Of a DNA stretch of 64,000 bases, positions 22,701-34,700 are shown piece after piece (positions within the stretch are counted from its first letter, which is position 1; each line of letters opens with the position of its first letter). The DNA comes from Sorghum bicolor. Taxonomy: Eukaryota > Streptophyta > Magnoliopsida > Poales > Poaceae. The notes under the pieces were generated by a model that saw nothing but the letters and a program-made list of their open reading frames with translations, searched no databases and was not told the origin of the DNA. The stretch lies in NCBI RefSeq assembly GCF_000003195.3, contig NC_012874.2, forward strand, positions 2,573,001 to 2,637,000. Reading direction: 5' to 3'. Made by a program: the position numbers and the translations under genes.

Positions 22701-24637
22701 CTTTTCTTACCTTGCATTTGCTTCTATATCAATGAGAACATATGCTCTGGTTCTGAATTCCTCTTTGTATGCTGCAGGCTTGGTTAGCTACCATCTCATT
22801 GGCTCTCTGCAAGGTTAGTTCGCTTTCCATAACACTTATTGTTGAGTTCTTTTTTCTGTTTAAAGAATTGTAGTACTTGCATTCATAGTAACATTTGATT
22901 TACTATTATATTATTCTTTTTATTTCCATATACAGGCGTTTGATCTTCTCGACATGCTAAAGAAGGAAGAAGAAATGCTTCTAGCTGTAAAGGAAAGGAA
23001 GGCAAAGGTAATGCTAATGATAGTGATTTGGCAATTTCTTGTCAGTAGCATCTTAGGTTAATTATTTCAGTAAACTATTTTTTTCTAAAGAAAATTTGGG
23101 ATCTCAGGCTATCATGTCTCGAAAATATGATAAATGCATATAATGTCTGCTTTGTGCAATTTGGATCAGATGTATTGTTAGCTATATAATATAGTGACAA
23201 AGTTTCAACTTGGAACCAAACATGAGAAAAATATTGTTGAAAGGATTAGGTAGCTTTCATGTAGATCAACCCGCAAAGGTGTTAAGAGTAGCTGTGTTTC
23301 TCAAAACTCTACACAGGGTTTGTTAATGTTGTCTGAAGATATGCTGTCTTGTCATTGACATATCTTATATCTTAAGATTTGTTTCTTATGATTGGCAACT
23401 GATACAGAACACTACTGGAAGTATTTCACCCGTCTTTTTTGAGGAATTATATAAAAAAAATATTTCATTAGATGAATCTGGTTGTTGAATAGTTTGTGCA
23501 TATTTATGAAAAAAACATGGATACTGAAATGTTTATAAAAAATAAAAGCGACACTTCATAGAATCCAGTGGATTTTCTACCAATAAGCAGCCACTTTCAC
23601 TCACGGACACAGTGCTCTGGCTTCCTATATCTGCATGGCTGTTTCAAGTAGATTGCATGTATACGAAGACTTCTTTTGTTAATCAGAAAAATGGTCTGCT
23701 GTAATGTTTCTGTTTCTTCAGGACGGGAATGCATTTGCTCGTGAAATGCTCGATGAACGAACAAAGAAGGCTGAAGCATGGCACCACAATGCTGCCAACC
23801 GTGTGGTATATTCCAAACCAGCTGATCCAATCACTTGCGCAACATTTGCTCAAGATGTCATTGAAGGTAGAGCAAGCGTTTCACAAGCTCACGAGCACAA
23901 ACACCAGCCCCTGATATTTGGACCTGCAAGTCTTGTTGGTGGTGGTCTAACCAGTGAAAGGGAAAGAATGGCAGCACAAGTTTTTCAGCCTAGTTACAGG
24001 TATGCCTCATGCCTTGAATTAAGTGTTATACCCCTGCCTCATGCTTTGAATTAAGTGTTATACCCCAGAACACCTCAATGCTTACCATTTTTTATGTAAT
24101 GCATTTCTGCTAATCATGATGTTCTTGCTGCATGTGGAATAAGCACTAGTTATCACAATTCCTAATGAAACACACGCTGAACTTTTTTCCTTATTGGCAT
24201 AGCGCCATAAGATATGACAAGTTTCATGTCAGATGTAAAATGCTTAGATTTGCTGGTAGCGACCAATTGATATTACTACTGATAATCCTTGTCCTACCCC
24301 TGGATTCTTAATGCTTCTGAGGGTCATGTAGCATTGTCTGAGCTTACGAGAGTGCCATCTGATTCATTTTCTTCTGCCTGTTCGTTTTCACTTGAATCAC
24401 AGGATGCCAACAATGAGCATAGAAGAAGCTGGTTTGCGCGAGATGAAAATAATGGAGAAATGGCAGGAAAGGACCGCCGAGATAATGAAAGAAGCAAACT
24501 CCGCGTGGCACAAGGATGGCACCAGCTCGGCCCAAGAGGACGAGGACGCCGAGGAGGCGAAAGCAAGAGCGTGGGACGACTGGAAGGATGACAACCCCCG
24601 TGGCGCAGGCAACAAGAAGCTCACGCCCTGTGGCTAA
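19755..24637 (+). CDS. TAP46: TAP46, PP2A-associated regulatory protein of the TAP42/alpha4 family
   Basis: Nine exons close in phase: 19755-19910, 20041-20163, 21497-21583, 21707-21811, 22010-22171, 22778-22813, 22936-23007, 23722-23999 and 24403-24637. They give 417 residues, close to the usual length of plant TAP46. The N-terminal half is helical and charged (LPALFDRASRIHALASSS, LRRCDEMVSKLGLFSPNET, YYLAEMTEKI), as in the helical-repeat domain that binds the PP2A catalytic subunit. The middle is rich in Lys/Arg and Glu (KRQKAAETKLQEIRERKERR, then EAGEEDDLEDDGEEE). The C-terminus keeps the family block MPTMSIEEAGLREM and an acidic/basic tail. In plants TAP46 binds PP2A, PP4 and PP6-type catalytic subunits and acts downstream of TOR; that is family knowledge. 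The protein is probably cytosolic and nuclear. Intron 2 is enlarged by an inserted element. Confidence 0.96.
19922..19942. repeat. Poly(C) tract in TAP46 intron 1
   Basis: 21 consecutive C residues, 11 bases after the donor of intron 1. Such a tract is likely variable in length and a sequencing trouble spot. Confidence 0.95.
20237..21430. repeat. 43-bp tandem array in TAP46 intron 2, split by an insertion
   Basis: Units beginning CCTGGYCAGTTTTATTCAGT start at 20237, 21343 and 21386, and the last two are exactly 43 bp apart. The first unit is broken by the TIR element at 20265-21321 and continues at 21322. Confidence 0.85.
20265..21321. mobile_element. TIR element in intron 2 of TAP46
   Basis: The perfect 17-bp inverted termini are CCATAGTTTTTAAGGCG and its complement. 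They enclose 1057 bp and are flanked by a 6-bp TCAGTA on both sides (20259-20264 and 21322-21327). Inside are an AT-rich left part and a GC-rich right part made of diverged repeats around GCGCGATTTCCCCTCTCC. AAGGCGACGCCATAC occurs near both ends (about 20340 and 21229). No transposase. The superfamily is unclear, because a 6-bp duplication is atypical for hAT (8) or Mutator-like (9) elements. Confidence 0.85.
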
Positions 24638-25504
24638 TTTGTGAAACGCGCGCTGTATCGATAAATACTTCACATGGAACACGATGCTCATGTAGATCAT
24701 ACGATGTTTGATTTGATCAATATTTAGTCTGCGTCTTTTCTAGTGATGTTCAGTGTATTATAGCCTGTTTGTGTAAGTGCTATATGTCCTTTCCAGTACG
24801 ATGCATTTTTCTGGAGCATGAGAAACCGTATTCCCGTATGCAACTGTCATGCAGCTCGGTGCTGTCTGGCTGCTTCTGTACTCTTTTTTTTCCCCCGAGA
24901 GAATGGATTGGTCTATCATAATCCATCATCAAAATGGTCTGTCATAACTCAAGGTCATTGTATGTAAACTTGTATCTAGAATGTAATGGTCTGTCAGAAT
25001 CCCATCACCTAGACTGGGTTTGTCACAAGGTCATTCTATAAATTCTGGTAGGATGTACACATGATAGATTAAAGGAAATAAGAATCTGGAGCATTTTGGG
25101 ATGGATCATCTCTGTCCCTCCTCAAGCCAAACACCGGTCCTTTTCATAGCTCAACAATTGCCAAGAAAAAGGGTAGCTAGCACGGCGCCGCATGGAAATG
25201 CATGCAACTGCAGCAAAAACGGAGTGCTGGCTTTGTCCTTTTGCTGTTTTTCATCATCATATCACCCAACAAAGAATGGAAGGAGGGAGAGGACAAAGAG
25301 GCAAGTGCAGCCGTAACGCAGCCGAAATTCCTGATGAGTTTCCCCATCCAACTACTCATCACTGCTGCGGGGGTCGTCGATCTCGTACGCTATCTGTACC
25401 CTTTCATGTCGTCAGGTTTAGTTTCCCGACACTTTACGGAACGTCACAGGAAGTTTCCTCGCACCTTCGTTCAACTCAATCGGTGTTGGACGTGCTGTGT
25501 TTAC
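24638..25504. other. TAP46 3' flank
   Basis: Contains the probable 3' UTR, with AATAAGAATC-like and TTGATCAATATT stretches, then intergenic DNA. GGTCTGTCATAACTCAAGGTC-like phrases recur several times at 24910-25030, a loose local repeat. No gene recognised. Confidence 0.45.
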
Positions 25505-25506
25505 TA

Positions 25507-25773
25507 CTCTCTCTGTTCCAAATTATAATTATAAGTCATTTTAAAAATCTTGAAGAGTCAAGACATCTCAAGTTTGACTAAATTTACATGATAACGTAAT
25601 AACATTTATGATACAAACTAAGTATCATTAGGTTTTTGATTAGTTATATTTTCATATTAATATCTATTTGATGTCATAATTCTTTCTATTTTTTTTCTAT
25701 AATATTGGTCAAACTTGAGATATTTTGACTCTCTAAAATTCTTGGAATAACTTGTAAATTATGACAGAGGGAA
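25507..25773. mobile_element. Stowaway-like MITE
   Basis: Inverted ends CTCTCTCTGTTCCAAATTAT and ATTATGACAGAGGGAA with TA on both sides. Internal inverted pair CTTGAAGAGTCAAGACATCT / AGATATTTTGACTCTCTAAA. Confidence 0.82.
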
Positions 25774-25800
25774 TACATACGACACCAAAACGTATACCCA

Positions 25801-26008
25801 GGCCTTGTTTAGTTCACCAAAAACCAAAATCTTTTTAAGATTCCGCGTCATATCGAATCTTGTGGCACATGCATGGAGTATTAAATATAGACGAAAATAA
25901 AAACTAATTACACAGTTTACCTGTAAAACACGAGATGAATCTTTTAAACCTAGTTACTCCATAATCGTATAATGTTTGTCAAATAAAAACGAAAATACTA
26001 CAGTTCGA
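25801..26008 (+). mobile_element. GGCCTTGTTTAGTTC-family MITE, right end truncated
   Basis: The left terminus GGCCTTGTTTAGTTCACC and the core TATTAAATATAGACGAAAAT are intact. The sequence leaves the family at about 26008, before the normal CAAGGCC terminus. No TTA precedes the left end. Confidence 0.8.
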
Positions 26009-26838
26009 AAATGGCACCGGTAAAAAAAATGCAAACATATGTCGTGTGTGTCTGTTGCTGGTGCAGTGATGATAATGACGTTTGTTTGTTTGCTTGCTTG
26101 AGTACTCGTGAAAGTATCATTTTTTGTGAAAAGTAGACCGAGATTATATTGCGATGCCGACTTGGTGTCCCTTTCTCTGAACTGATAGTAGTTTTAAAAA
26201 AAGCTGCACACGTACGTGTCTCTATACCCGTACTACGTGCTGGGTTCCATAGTGGTCGACTAAATTCAGTTTTCATATCAGCCGCCAATTGACCGCCGTT
26301 GCTAGCTAGCTTGGATCAATATCAATCCACCACCCATGGTCGATGCATGTCACCGTCATCAATGCATGAGCTAGCATATCTCTCTCCCTTGGTTATATAA
26401 AAACTTGGCCAAGATTTAATCAAACTTTGAAAACTACAGACATATAACCTGTAAAATTATGTTTCCAGAGTTAAATAGGTTAGACAAACCGTATTGCCAA
26501 GCAAATGTCCACGCTCACTACATGACCTCTTGATGCTAGAGCTAGCGTTAGGTGTGGCGGTGCATGTAGTAGTATGTAAAGGATCGCCGTCGTCGGTCCC
26601 ATGCAGACGACGACGACGACGACGACGACGCAGCCATCACGTCCGCCGTACGTGTACGCACACCTATAGCTCTAGACGACGACGACGACGACGAAGGAGA
26701 TTTAGAGAGGAGGAAGAAGCCTTCAAAGCGGAGACGATCGAGCGAGAGAATCGCATCGCGTGTCGGGGGTGACGAGAGTTTTCGATGAGGTCAGTCAGGT
26801 TCAGCTAGGCCCCATCCATCTCTATTCGTTTGAACTTA
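26009..26838. other. Intergenic DNA with two GAC trinucleotide runs
   Basis: (GAC)n runs at 26606-26630 and 26675-26692. No gene or element recognised. Any open frame through the trinucleotide runs is low-complexity only. Confidence 0.55.
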
Positions 26839-27082
26839 GGCTTTGTTTAGATGCGAAAAGATTTTAGATTTCGCTACGGTAGCACTTTCATTTGTTTGTG
26901 CCAAATATTGTCCAACTATGGACTAACTAGGATCAAAAGATTCGTCTCGCGATTTACAGGTAAACTGTACAATTAGTTTTTTATTTTAGTCTATATTTAA
27001 TGCTTCATGCATGTGCTTAAAGATTCGATGTAACGGAGAATCTTGAAAACTTTTTGTTTTTCAGGATGAACTAAACAAGGTC
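26839..27082 (-). mobile_element. GGCCTTGTTTAGTTC-family MITE, complete
   Basis: GGCTTTGTTTAG ... CTAAACAAGGTC flanked by TTA at 26836-26838 and 27083-27085. Reverse orientation of the family core (GTCTATATTTAATGC). It lies about 320 bp upstream of the calmodulin-like gene. Confidence 0.88.
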
Positions 27083-27263
27083 TTACTCGTCGAATCTGTC
27101 AGACATTAAATAGTGTTTTTCTCTCGCAATAAATCACCAAACTCAATTCCCAGCCATAGCTTTTTGGAGAAAACAGAAACCGGCCGTTAGTTTCCCGCGC
27201 CGGCCGGGCCGGTCGGGCGCGAATGAAGCTTCGTGGAAGCTCACTTCCCCTGTCCCTCGCGCG

Positions 27264-27272
27264 CTCTATAAC
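27264..27272 (+). promoter_or_regulatory. Possible TATA element of the calmodulin-like gene
   Basis: CTATAACT in a GC-rich context, about 135 bp before the start codon. This spacing is normal for a plant TATA box plus a 100-bp leader. Confidence 0.4.
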
Positions 27273-27400
27273 TCATCGTCTTCTCCAACCTCATCTTCCT
27301 GCCTCCTTCCTCCCCTCCCCTGATCCCCTCCCTGCCTCGTACAATCCATCGATCCTCGATCGAATCCCTGCAAGGTACGTAGCAACACCGATCGCCCGCC

Positions 27401-27994
27401 ATGAAGCTGAGCATGCCTTTCTTCAGCTCGTCCTCCTCCTCCGGCAAGAAGCAGCAGGAGACGACGACGATCATCAGCAAGAAGAGGACGAAGGGATCAA
27501 CAAAGAGCGGCTCCTTCGGCTCCACCTCCTCGTCCTCCGACTGCGCGTCGCCGTCCGCCGTCACGACGCCGCGCACCGTGCTCCCTGCTGTCAAGCCAAA
27601 CCCAAAGCCGGCGCCGGCGCCGGCGGTATTATTAGCCGCTACCGTGACGAGGGAGGACCTGGAGGTGGCGCTGCGACGGGTGGTGCGGAGCGAGGCGGAG
27701 CTGGCGGCGGTGCTGGCGGAGGCGGAGGCGGCCGGGCTGGCGCCCGAGGAGGCCGCGGCGGCCGAGGCCGAGGACGAGGCCGAGCTCCGCGAAACGTTCG
27801 CGGTGTTCGACGCGGACGGCGACGGCAGGATCTCGGCCGAGGAGCTCCGCGCCGTGCTCGCCTCGCTCGGCGACGAGGCCTGCTCCGTCGAGGATTGCCG
27901 GCGCATGATCGGCGGCGTCGACGCCGACGGCGATGGGTTCGTCTGCTTCGACGAGTTCTCCCGCATGATGATGCCGCAGGGGGCGGCAGCGTGA
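27401..27994 (+). CDS. Calmodulin-like calcium sensor with two EF hands (CML35/36 type)
   Basis: A single uninterrupted exon of 197 residues. The first 60 residues are Ser/Lys/Thr-rich and probably disordered. A Pro/Ala link and an Ala/Glu-rich helix follow. Two canonical EF-hand loops lie at about 137-148 ([12 protein letters not shown]) and 174-185 ([12 protein letters not shown]). Each has Asp at loop positions 1, 3 and 5, Gly at 6, and Glu at 12. Only one EF-hand pair is present, unlike the four of calmodulin. The protein should bind calcium in both loops and act as a sensor; its target is unknown. The third base is almost always G or C, and GC content is far above the flanks, a common state for intronless grass genes. 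An upstream in-frame-free ATG at 27223 is not needed. The CML number is inferred from the layout. Confidence 0.93.
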   Translation: MKLSMPFFSSSSSSGKKQQETTTIISKKRTKGSTKSGSFGSTSSSSDCASPSAVTTPRTVLPAVKPNPKPAPAPAVLLAATVTREDLEVALRRVVRSEAELAAVLAEAEAAGLAPEEAAAAEAEDEAELRETFAVFDADGDGRISAEELRAVLASLGDEACSVEDCRRMIGGVDADGDGFVCFDEFSRMMMPQGAAA

Positions 27995-28526
27995 TGCTCT
28001 CTGTCGTCGTCGTCGTCGTTGTCGGTGATGCACGACGAGTTCTTAGCTGCTGCTGCTAGTTTGTTGTCGGTGTTGGCGTGCGTGATATATCATATATGTG
28101 CTCCTGTTTCTTCTTTCGTGTTGCCAATCTCTGTACCTAGCTACGTGCAGCTGTTTTTTGGTGTCATCGATCCATGTCAATATCGTGTCCTCTCCGTTGT
28201 GTGAGAATGAATCCAACAAGAGTGCCTAACTCTATATATTTTCTTCTTTTTCCAATCAGAGATTTTGTTCTTCTTTTCAAATTCAGAGATTGGTTGAGCA
28301 GTTAATAAATTTGTTTTTCCACAAAACGTATGTAAAACGCTCGCATACGTACAAACACACGTACACACTCATATAAACATGAACATATATATACACACTA
28401 TCCTTCTTAAAAGTAATGAATTAACTACAAATGTCTCACTATTGATAGATACATATTATCTGCCAATGAAATAAATGTTAGTGTGATGCATATCTTGTTG
28501 TTGATAGACATGTTGCCTACTATTAA
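27995..28526. other. 3' UTR and flank of the calmodulin-like gene
   Basis: Starts with a GTC repeat (TCGTCGTCGTCGTCGTT) and continues as T-rich 3' UTR-like sequence. No further gene. Confidence 0.5.
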
Positions 28527-28528
28527 TA

Positions 28529-28673
28529 CTCCATCCATTCCATATTATAAGTCGTTTTAACTTTTTTGATCTATTTATTTTGCTATGTATCTAGACGTGT
28601 TATTTATTTAGATATATAACAAAATAGATATACCAAAAAAGTCAAAGCGACTTATAATTTGGAACGAAGAGAG
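28529..28673. mobile_element. Short Stowaway-like MITE
   Basis: CTCCATCCATTCCATATTAT against ATAATTTGGAACGAAGAGAG, with TA on both sides. 145 bp with a near-complete hairpin (AAGTCGTTTTAACTTTTTTG / CAAAAAAGTCAAAGCGACTT read as complements). Confidence 0.85.
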
Positions 28674-28675
28674 TA

Positions 28676-29098
28676 TAATGAAAAAAATGTTAGAGTTGAC
28701 GTGTGGATTCATCTATATTCCTGTTGTATATCTAACCAGCTATGTGTGTTGGTTCTCTGGTGCCAAACATGTCAATGTGTCAGTGATACCATGAATCTAG
28801 ATTTTAGCTTTCAAATTTTGAGCTTATTAGTCATTGAGTTTTTATCCATCTTTAATTTTAAGCTAGAACTCTTTAATTTCTATCCATCTTTTATATTAAT
28901 ATAAACACCTTTTATTCAAAACCATTTTTTATATATTATTAAAAATGGGTTTTATTATGTTACCATAAACAGTCGTTTCATTGCTCTAGATGTTGAATTT
29001 ACTCTATCAAAAGATACCCCGTCGTCTAGGAACGCATGGATAAATAGGGGTAAAATAGAAGTGGATATTAATTTAGAATACCATGTAGTAACACTAAT
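28676..29098. other. AT-rich intergenic DNA
   Basis: No coding or element structure recognised. Confidence 0.5.
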
Positions 29099-29310
29099 GG
29101 GGGTGTTTGGAACTACTTTGCTCTACGTTTTTCAGCTCCGCTCCATGTTTTTTAGCCAAACGATTTCAGCTCCACGCACTCAGTTCGAGGAAAAAAGGTG
29201 GAGTTGTGAGAGTACCTAAAGAGCTACTCCACAAACTCCAGTTTTTTTGTAGAGCTGCTCCATGATGGATTTTGTGGAGCAGAGTTTGTAGAACAGTCCC
29301 AAAAATCCCC
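29099..29310. mobile_element. MITE of the 'agccaaacg / gctccatgatggattttgtggag' family
   Basis: The ends GGGGGTGTTTGGAAC and GTCCCAAAAATCCCC are imperfect inverted repeats. The body matches the inner element at 54586-54772 (CTCCGCTCC, TTTTTAGCCAAAC, GCTCCATGATGG). Confidence 0.65.
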
Positions 29311-30631
29311 TATATATAACCATATTTTATGGCTATTTTGTTTATAATACTAGATTCCTTTAGTTTAGAAGCAAATTTGAGGGGATATTTAGTTTATTTT
29401 TAGAATGGCATATTGAGTTTTTTTTTCTAAAAGAAAAAAATTAGATACAATAACTTGTTGCCAAAGATGATTAGTGTTTACTAATTGATGGTTGAATGCT
29501 TATGATTTTTCTGAAAATTCTTAAGATTTATTCTTTTGTTTTTGTAGCACCTCAGGCTCTGTTGTCGTCTCCAGTTACACCCTTGAGCTAGGTCCAAAGG
29601 GCCCAATACCAGTTTACGCGTACATTAATATAAACAAACAATATATTGTGCTATCATTTATAAATGTCCATGTTTTCATTGAGCTTCATTTTTGCCTTTC
29701 GAATAATAGTATGCTTGAACTATGTTTGAGAAAAAGGATATATTTTAGTATTATTTAAAACATGGACTAGAATTTTTTTAATTTTGGGTGTCTTTATTTG
29801 TACTATGATGGTTTTGATTCATCACTACTCCATCTTTTGTTGCACGTACGATAGTGGGCAATTAAGGGCATGCTGTCACTATCAATATAATACTTTTTAT
29901 GTCTTGTGCCAATCTGTACGTTATAAAATATAAATGTATCCAAAAATTGTATTTAAGACTGGCTATATAATATTTGTACGTGGTTGATTTGTTGTACTGT
30001 TGTCCAATGTTAATTGTGATTCAGCTGGGGCTGGCGTACTGAATGATGATGTGATGCTTGCATTTTTGTCCCCAAATGCTAATAAAAGTTGTTACTTATA
30101 ATATTGCTTAAATTTGTAACTATAGTTCTCTTTCTTCTGAATTTTTTTTATGGTTGTTCTGATTTCGGGTAGTTCAGGAATACTGATCAAACCTGAAATT
30201 TCGAGTACCCAGAATACGTGGCACTATTTTCTCAAACCCAAAATTTGGGTAGATGTATAGCAAATCTGAATGCAGCTAGTACCGTGTGCAATGCAATGCA
30301 ATGCAGCGAAATTCCCTCTGATGAGCCTGAATTATTCCATTCCATGTGTCCACACTCGCAATTACAGTAGCAACTTCGCGTGAAAGTGTAATATAAGGTC
30401 CTCGGCCACGTGCAAGCGAGAGATCAGAGGCCTCGAAGCCACTCGAGTCGTCGCTTGTTGACTATCCTCAAAGGACCTGAACATTACAGTAGCACACAGG
30501 TCAAAAGCAAAGGGTCATTCGTGCTCACTTTTCAGTGACAGTCAGGGGCCACATAAGCAGAGCGAGAGGCCAGGGACGACAATGCAAGGAGTAGCTGAAC
30601 CTGCTCGTTTTTCAGTTCTCACCATCAGTTA
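29311..30631. other. Intergenic DNA, nothing recognised
   Basis: AT-rich to mixed DNA. A GCAATGCAATGCAATGCA run lies near 30287. No gene or terminal repeats seen. Confidence 0.5.
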
Positions 30632-30872
30632 GGCCTTGTTTAGTTCCCAATTTTTTTTTGTTTGGAATACTGTAGCACTTTTATTTTTATTTGGTAATTA
30701 TTGTCCAATTATGGACTAACTAGGCTCAGATTCATCTCGTGATTTTTAGATAAACTGTGCAGTTAGTTTTTATTTTCATTTATATTTAATGCTATATGTA
30801 TATGCCGTAAGATTTGATATGACGACAAATCTTGAAAAATTTTAGCAACTTTTTTAGAAACTAAACGAGGCC
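30632..30872 (-). mobile_element. GGCCTTGTTTAGTTC-family MITE, complete
   Basis: GGCCTTGTTTAGTTCCC ... AACTAAACGAGGCC flanked by TTA on both sides (30629-30631 and 30873-30875). Reverse orientation. Confidence 0.9.
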
Positions 30873-30875
30873 TTA

Positions 30876-31730
30876 TCTTGGGCCAGAGCCAGACAAGCAA
30901 TTTTGGCCTCAGGCCCCCAAAATTGGACACCTGAGATCTTTGCGTGGCCTAGGCATATTTCTCGATGCCCTATATGATGATGATTGAGAAGGTCCAACAA
31001 GCTAGCCCGTGTCTCTAATATTAAGCTATATGCATTTAACCAATGAACCAAAAAAGCTTGTAGAAATTCACTTGTACATGTCAACACTCTTCCTCACTTG
31101 CTGCTAGTTACGTCAATGCTCCCCCACATCTACATATGGGCTCCATCGAGTCTCAGATGTGGAAGGTTTCGGTTGGTCTTTGTGTTGGGCTGTATGAAAA
31201 TTTTGTGTGTTTTTTGGGCCGGTTCCCGCTCAAAAACCTGGACCATCACTTGTTTTATTTTCTCCTTTTAATAAAAATTGTGCCAAAACTTTTATCGTAT
31301 TTTCGAAAAAAAAATGTCTTAGATGTGTGGAAAAATAAGAGTCAGCTGCAGTTATTTTGCAAGGATTCAAACTTGGGTATACCTCTGTTTTTAATTTGAC
31401 ACTATATTGAGTTGTATGCACCAACAAATTAAACCCAAAACGTTAAACTAACTGTCACAGGAAAATGGCTCATAATTCACTTATATGTCAACATCTAAGT
31501 ATATATCATGCATATTCGGCCATAAGTATGGGCACTTTCTTTGCCGAAGTTTACAAGAAAGCTGCAAAAGCTCCAAGCAGTGCAGTCGTCCATAGACTAT
31601 GGAGACTCATCTAAAGACACTTTGTCCATTGTTGTGTCCTCAAAAACTTTTCTTTTCGCGAACTAAACAAAACCTAAGTTTATCCGAATGTACCAAAGTC
31701 CAAAGAGAACATCCAAAGTTTCCCAAACAG
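30876..31730. other. Intergenic DNA, nothing firm
   Basis: No gene. CGCGAACTAAACAAAACCTAA at about 31657 looks like one decayed MITE terminus. Confidence 0.45.
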
Positions 31731-31731
31731 A

Positions 31732-34700
31732 TCTCTACTATAATGGAACACTTCAAATTATACTAGATCTACCTAGTAAAACATCCCCAGTGAGAGTCTC
31801 CGACCTCTATGTACCCAGAAAAATGCACCCAATAAATTGTCTTCATTAAAATCAAAGGCTATAAAATATCCCTCCTAGCCTTTAACCCAATCCTGTGGCC
31901 ACTATCGATCGCAGGCTTCAACCCGAGGCTTCAACGCTCCTCGCCTACGGTCGATCACCGATCGATCACTGGGAAAAAGGAAAACAAAGAAACCGCCATC
32001 TGAGCTCCGAGGGTCGACTTCGCCAATGCTTCGACCCACCTCCTGCCGTGCCTCCTGCCGGATCTTGGGGACCGAGAGGGAACGACGGGAAGGGCACCCG
32101 CGGTCTCGTCCTCACACCGGTCAGAGACAGAGACACCGACTTCGTTCACCCGACTGCGTGGACTCCACGGCGGCGACGGAGGCAAATACGGTGGCACAGG
32201 AGTAGCGCCTAACCCAGCGCTGGAGGATTCGCGCGGTGCCTTGGAGGCATCACAGACAGAGTGCAGCCGTGCAGGTGAGGGTGAGGGTGAAACATAGAAC
32301 AAGGTAAAATTTGTGTCGCCGCCCTTCCTCAACAAGCCGCTCTTGCGCTCCTTTGCTTTCGATCCAAGCGGCGCCCCACCTGACGAGTCACAACAGCCAG
32401 ACCCGTTCCTGCCCCTTCAAGGTCCAGGAGTGTCAGCGGCTTCCATGGAAGCTGCGCCAAGAAGGGGCTTCTAGTTCTCGCGGCAAGGAGAAGGCAGCAG
32501 GAGGAGCAGGCCTGCCGTCGACGGACCTGCATGTGTGAAAGGCCGCAGGAGGAGCAGAGTAGCAGACCTATCTATGGCACTGCATCCGATCTGCCACAAC
32601 TACTGCAACTTCATGGCCAAGTACGTAGTCTTATTTTCCCTCCGTGCTCTTGGCTCGGTTTATGTTTCTACTTTCTAACAATCGTTGTCAATTCAGTTGT
32701 TCCTATTTTGTGAGATTGATTACTTCCTATTATTCTTGCTGCTTATCCTCTGAAATAGCCATGGGAAGGCATATAACAGATTTTCATTTAACAATGCCCA
32801 GATCGTATATACAGATGAGGCCTAGGACTTGTGTGTGAGTAACGAGATGTGCGATAGATGAATTCACTGTATTAACCTAGGTTTTTTTTTCCTGTGCTTG
32901 GGCAATAACTTTTTATTTTTCTGACTTTAATTAACTCATTACAAATGCTTTGGACATGATGTACTCTCTTGATGATGTTGAATGAATATTTTGGGGAAAA
33001 TTCATACGGCCTTGTATGGATTGGTGTAGTGAGGTCCTGAGGAGCTCTGAGGCGGTCTGTGAGATGGTCAAATTCACAAATAATTCAGTGTAAATTCATA
33101 CCATTCTCATTTTTTCTGGAGGCCAACATGAGCTTGAGAAGAGCACCACTCCTGTGGTGATCACAAATAATTCAGTGTAATTTTCTTACATACAAGGGGT
33201 AACATCTGTAGTAGGAACAGAGCCAAACCTTTTGCTTAGTTCCTTATGCTTGTGTAACTGTAGGTTGCCCGCGATGAATTTCTGTGATTTTGCTCCCATT
33301 TGAACTTAAAAATTAAAGTTATGGTTTATTTCAGCTGTCCTCTCATTTCAGGGTTTCTCTAGATGCTCTGCTACGTGCTCTTGCTTCAATTTTTCCTATC
33401 ATTATTAGGATTAAAGAATCAAATCCAATTTCCATATAGTCAAATGTATACATTTTACCTGCATGTGATTCTGATTGCTCTATGACTAAGTACTTCTGGT
33501 TTTTCTTTAGTCTCCAGAATCTGTCTTTGGTTTCGTTTGTGTGGATTATTCTAGATGCAACTATGTGTTCCCCCATCTATGCTCTAAATCTCTGTACTGC
33601 TATTCCAGATTCAACAATGTGTTCTGAGCACAATATGTAAAAGGAAAAATTACTAAATTGTGGACACCATCGGAAATCATATATCAAATGGAAGAAAACT
33701 ATCCTACTGTTCCTAAGTCTACTTCAGGCCGTATTGAATTAGAATTCTAATGATTTGTAGAAAGAATATGAGGTTGTAGAGATTATCATAGAAAGAATTT
33801 TTGAAGATATCTTGATTAATAGGTCAAAATATTGTTAGAATCTTGATCAGAGATAGCCACGTATCTGAAGAAAACAGGATAAATATAAATTTAAAGATAA
33901 CGACAAAATTATAGTTATTGATATACAAGAGATCAACTTGTGATGATAACACCTGTTGTACCAGTTTAATGTACAAGTACATGAAATTCAGAATATCTCT
34001 GAGAAATGAACACTCACTTTGCAGTATTTTAATGCTTAGGCAGCTTTCTTCCGGGTTGTTAAAAGAAATACATTTATGAAATAGTTTGGTACTTGAATCC
34101 TTATATAAAATTCAATAGTACCAAAATCTATTTCTGAATGCTATGTTTATAAATGTCACTATGAAATAGACTGTCAGTTTATTTAGCTAAATGAAAAAAT
34201 GACAGAGAGCTCACAATGGAAAAGGAGACATGACCAGATTGGTGCAGATGCAGATAGATTCTTTGTCTGCCTGCCACCAAAGAGATGGAAAAGCAGGTTT
34301 TTGCATGACTTGAATAAACTGCAAGGTGAAATTATCTTTCCACTGTATCATGACAATTAATAGTCATTTGGTTGCTTGACAGAACTAAAAGATGTCAGAT
34401 CCTTTATTTTTTTTTTCAAAAGATTAGATCCTTTACTTTCTGATGACATACATGCTTATTCAAGCATGTGTGTTTCTGAACTTTGGGTTTATTGGAATGT
34501 TTGTTTATTGCATGACATTTCAGGGGAAGGGACAACCTGTGTTTGCACCAAAAAAATAGATGAAGATGGCTCAAGGAAAAATGATTGCCTTGTGTCAAAA
34601 TGAGGCACAAGTAGGCCAATATTGTAGTCCATAAAAAGGGCACACTATTAGCGTTAGCACCACGCGAGACCAAATATTGTTCGAGAATTAACTTTGGACA

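Noticed and set aside
26601..26700. (GAC)n runs considered as an acidic repeat protein
   Set aside because: The runs are interrupted by unrelated sequence, the frame has no conserved flanks, and the phrase is a simple microsatellite.
27223..28059. A long plus-strand frame and a long minus-strand frame over the calmodulin-like gene
   Set aside because: Both are low-complexity shadows of a very GC-rich exon. Only the frame at 27401 has EF-hand loops.
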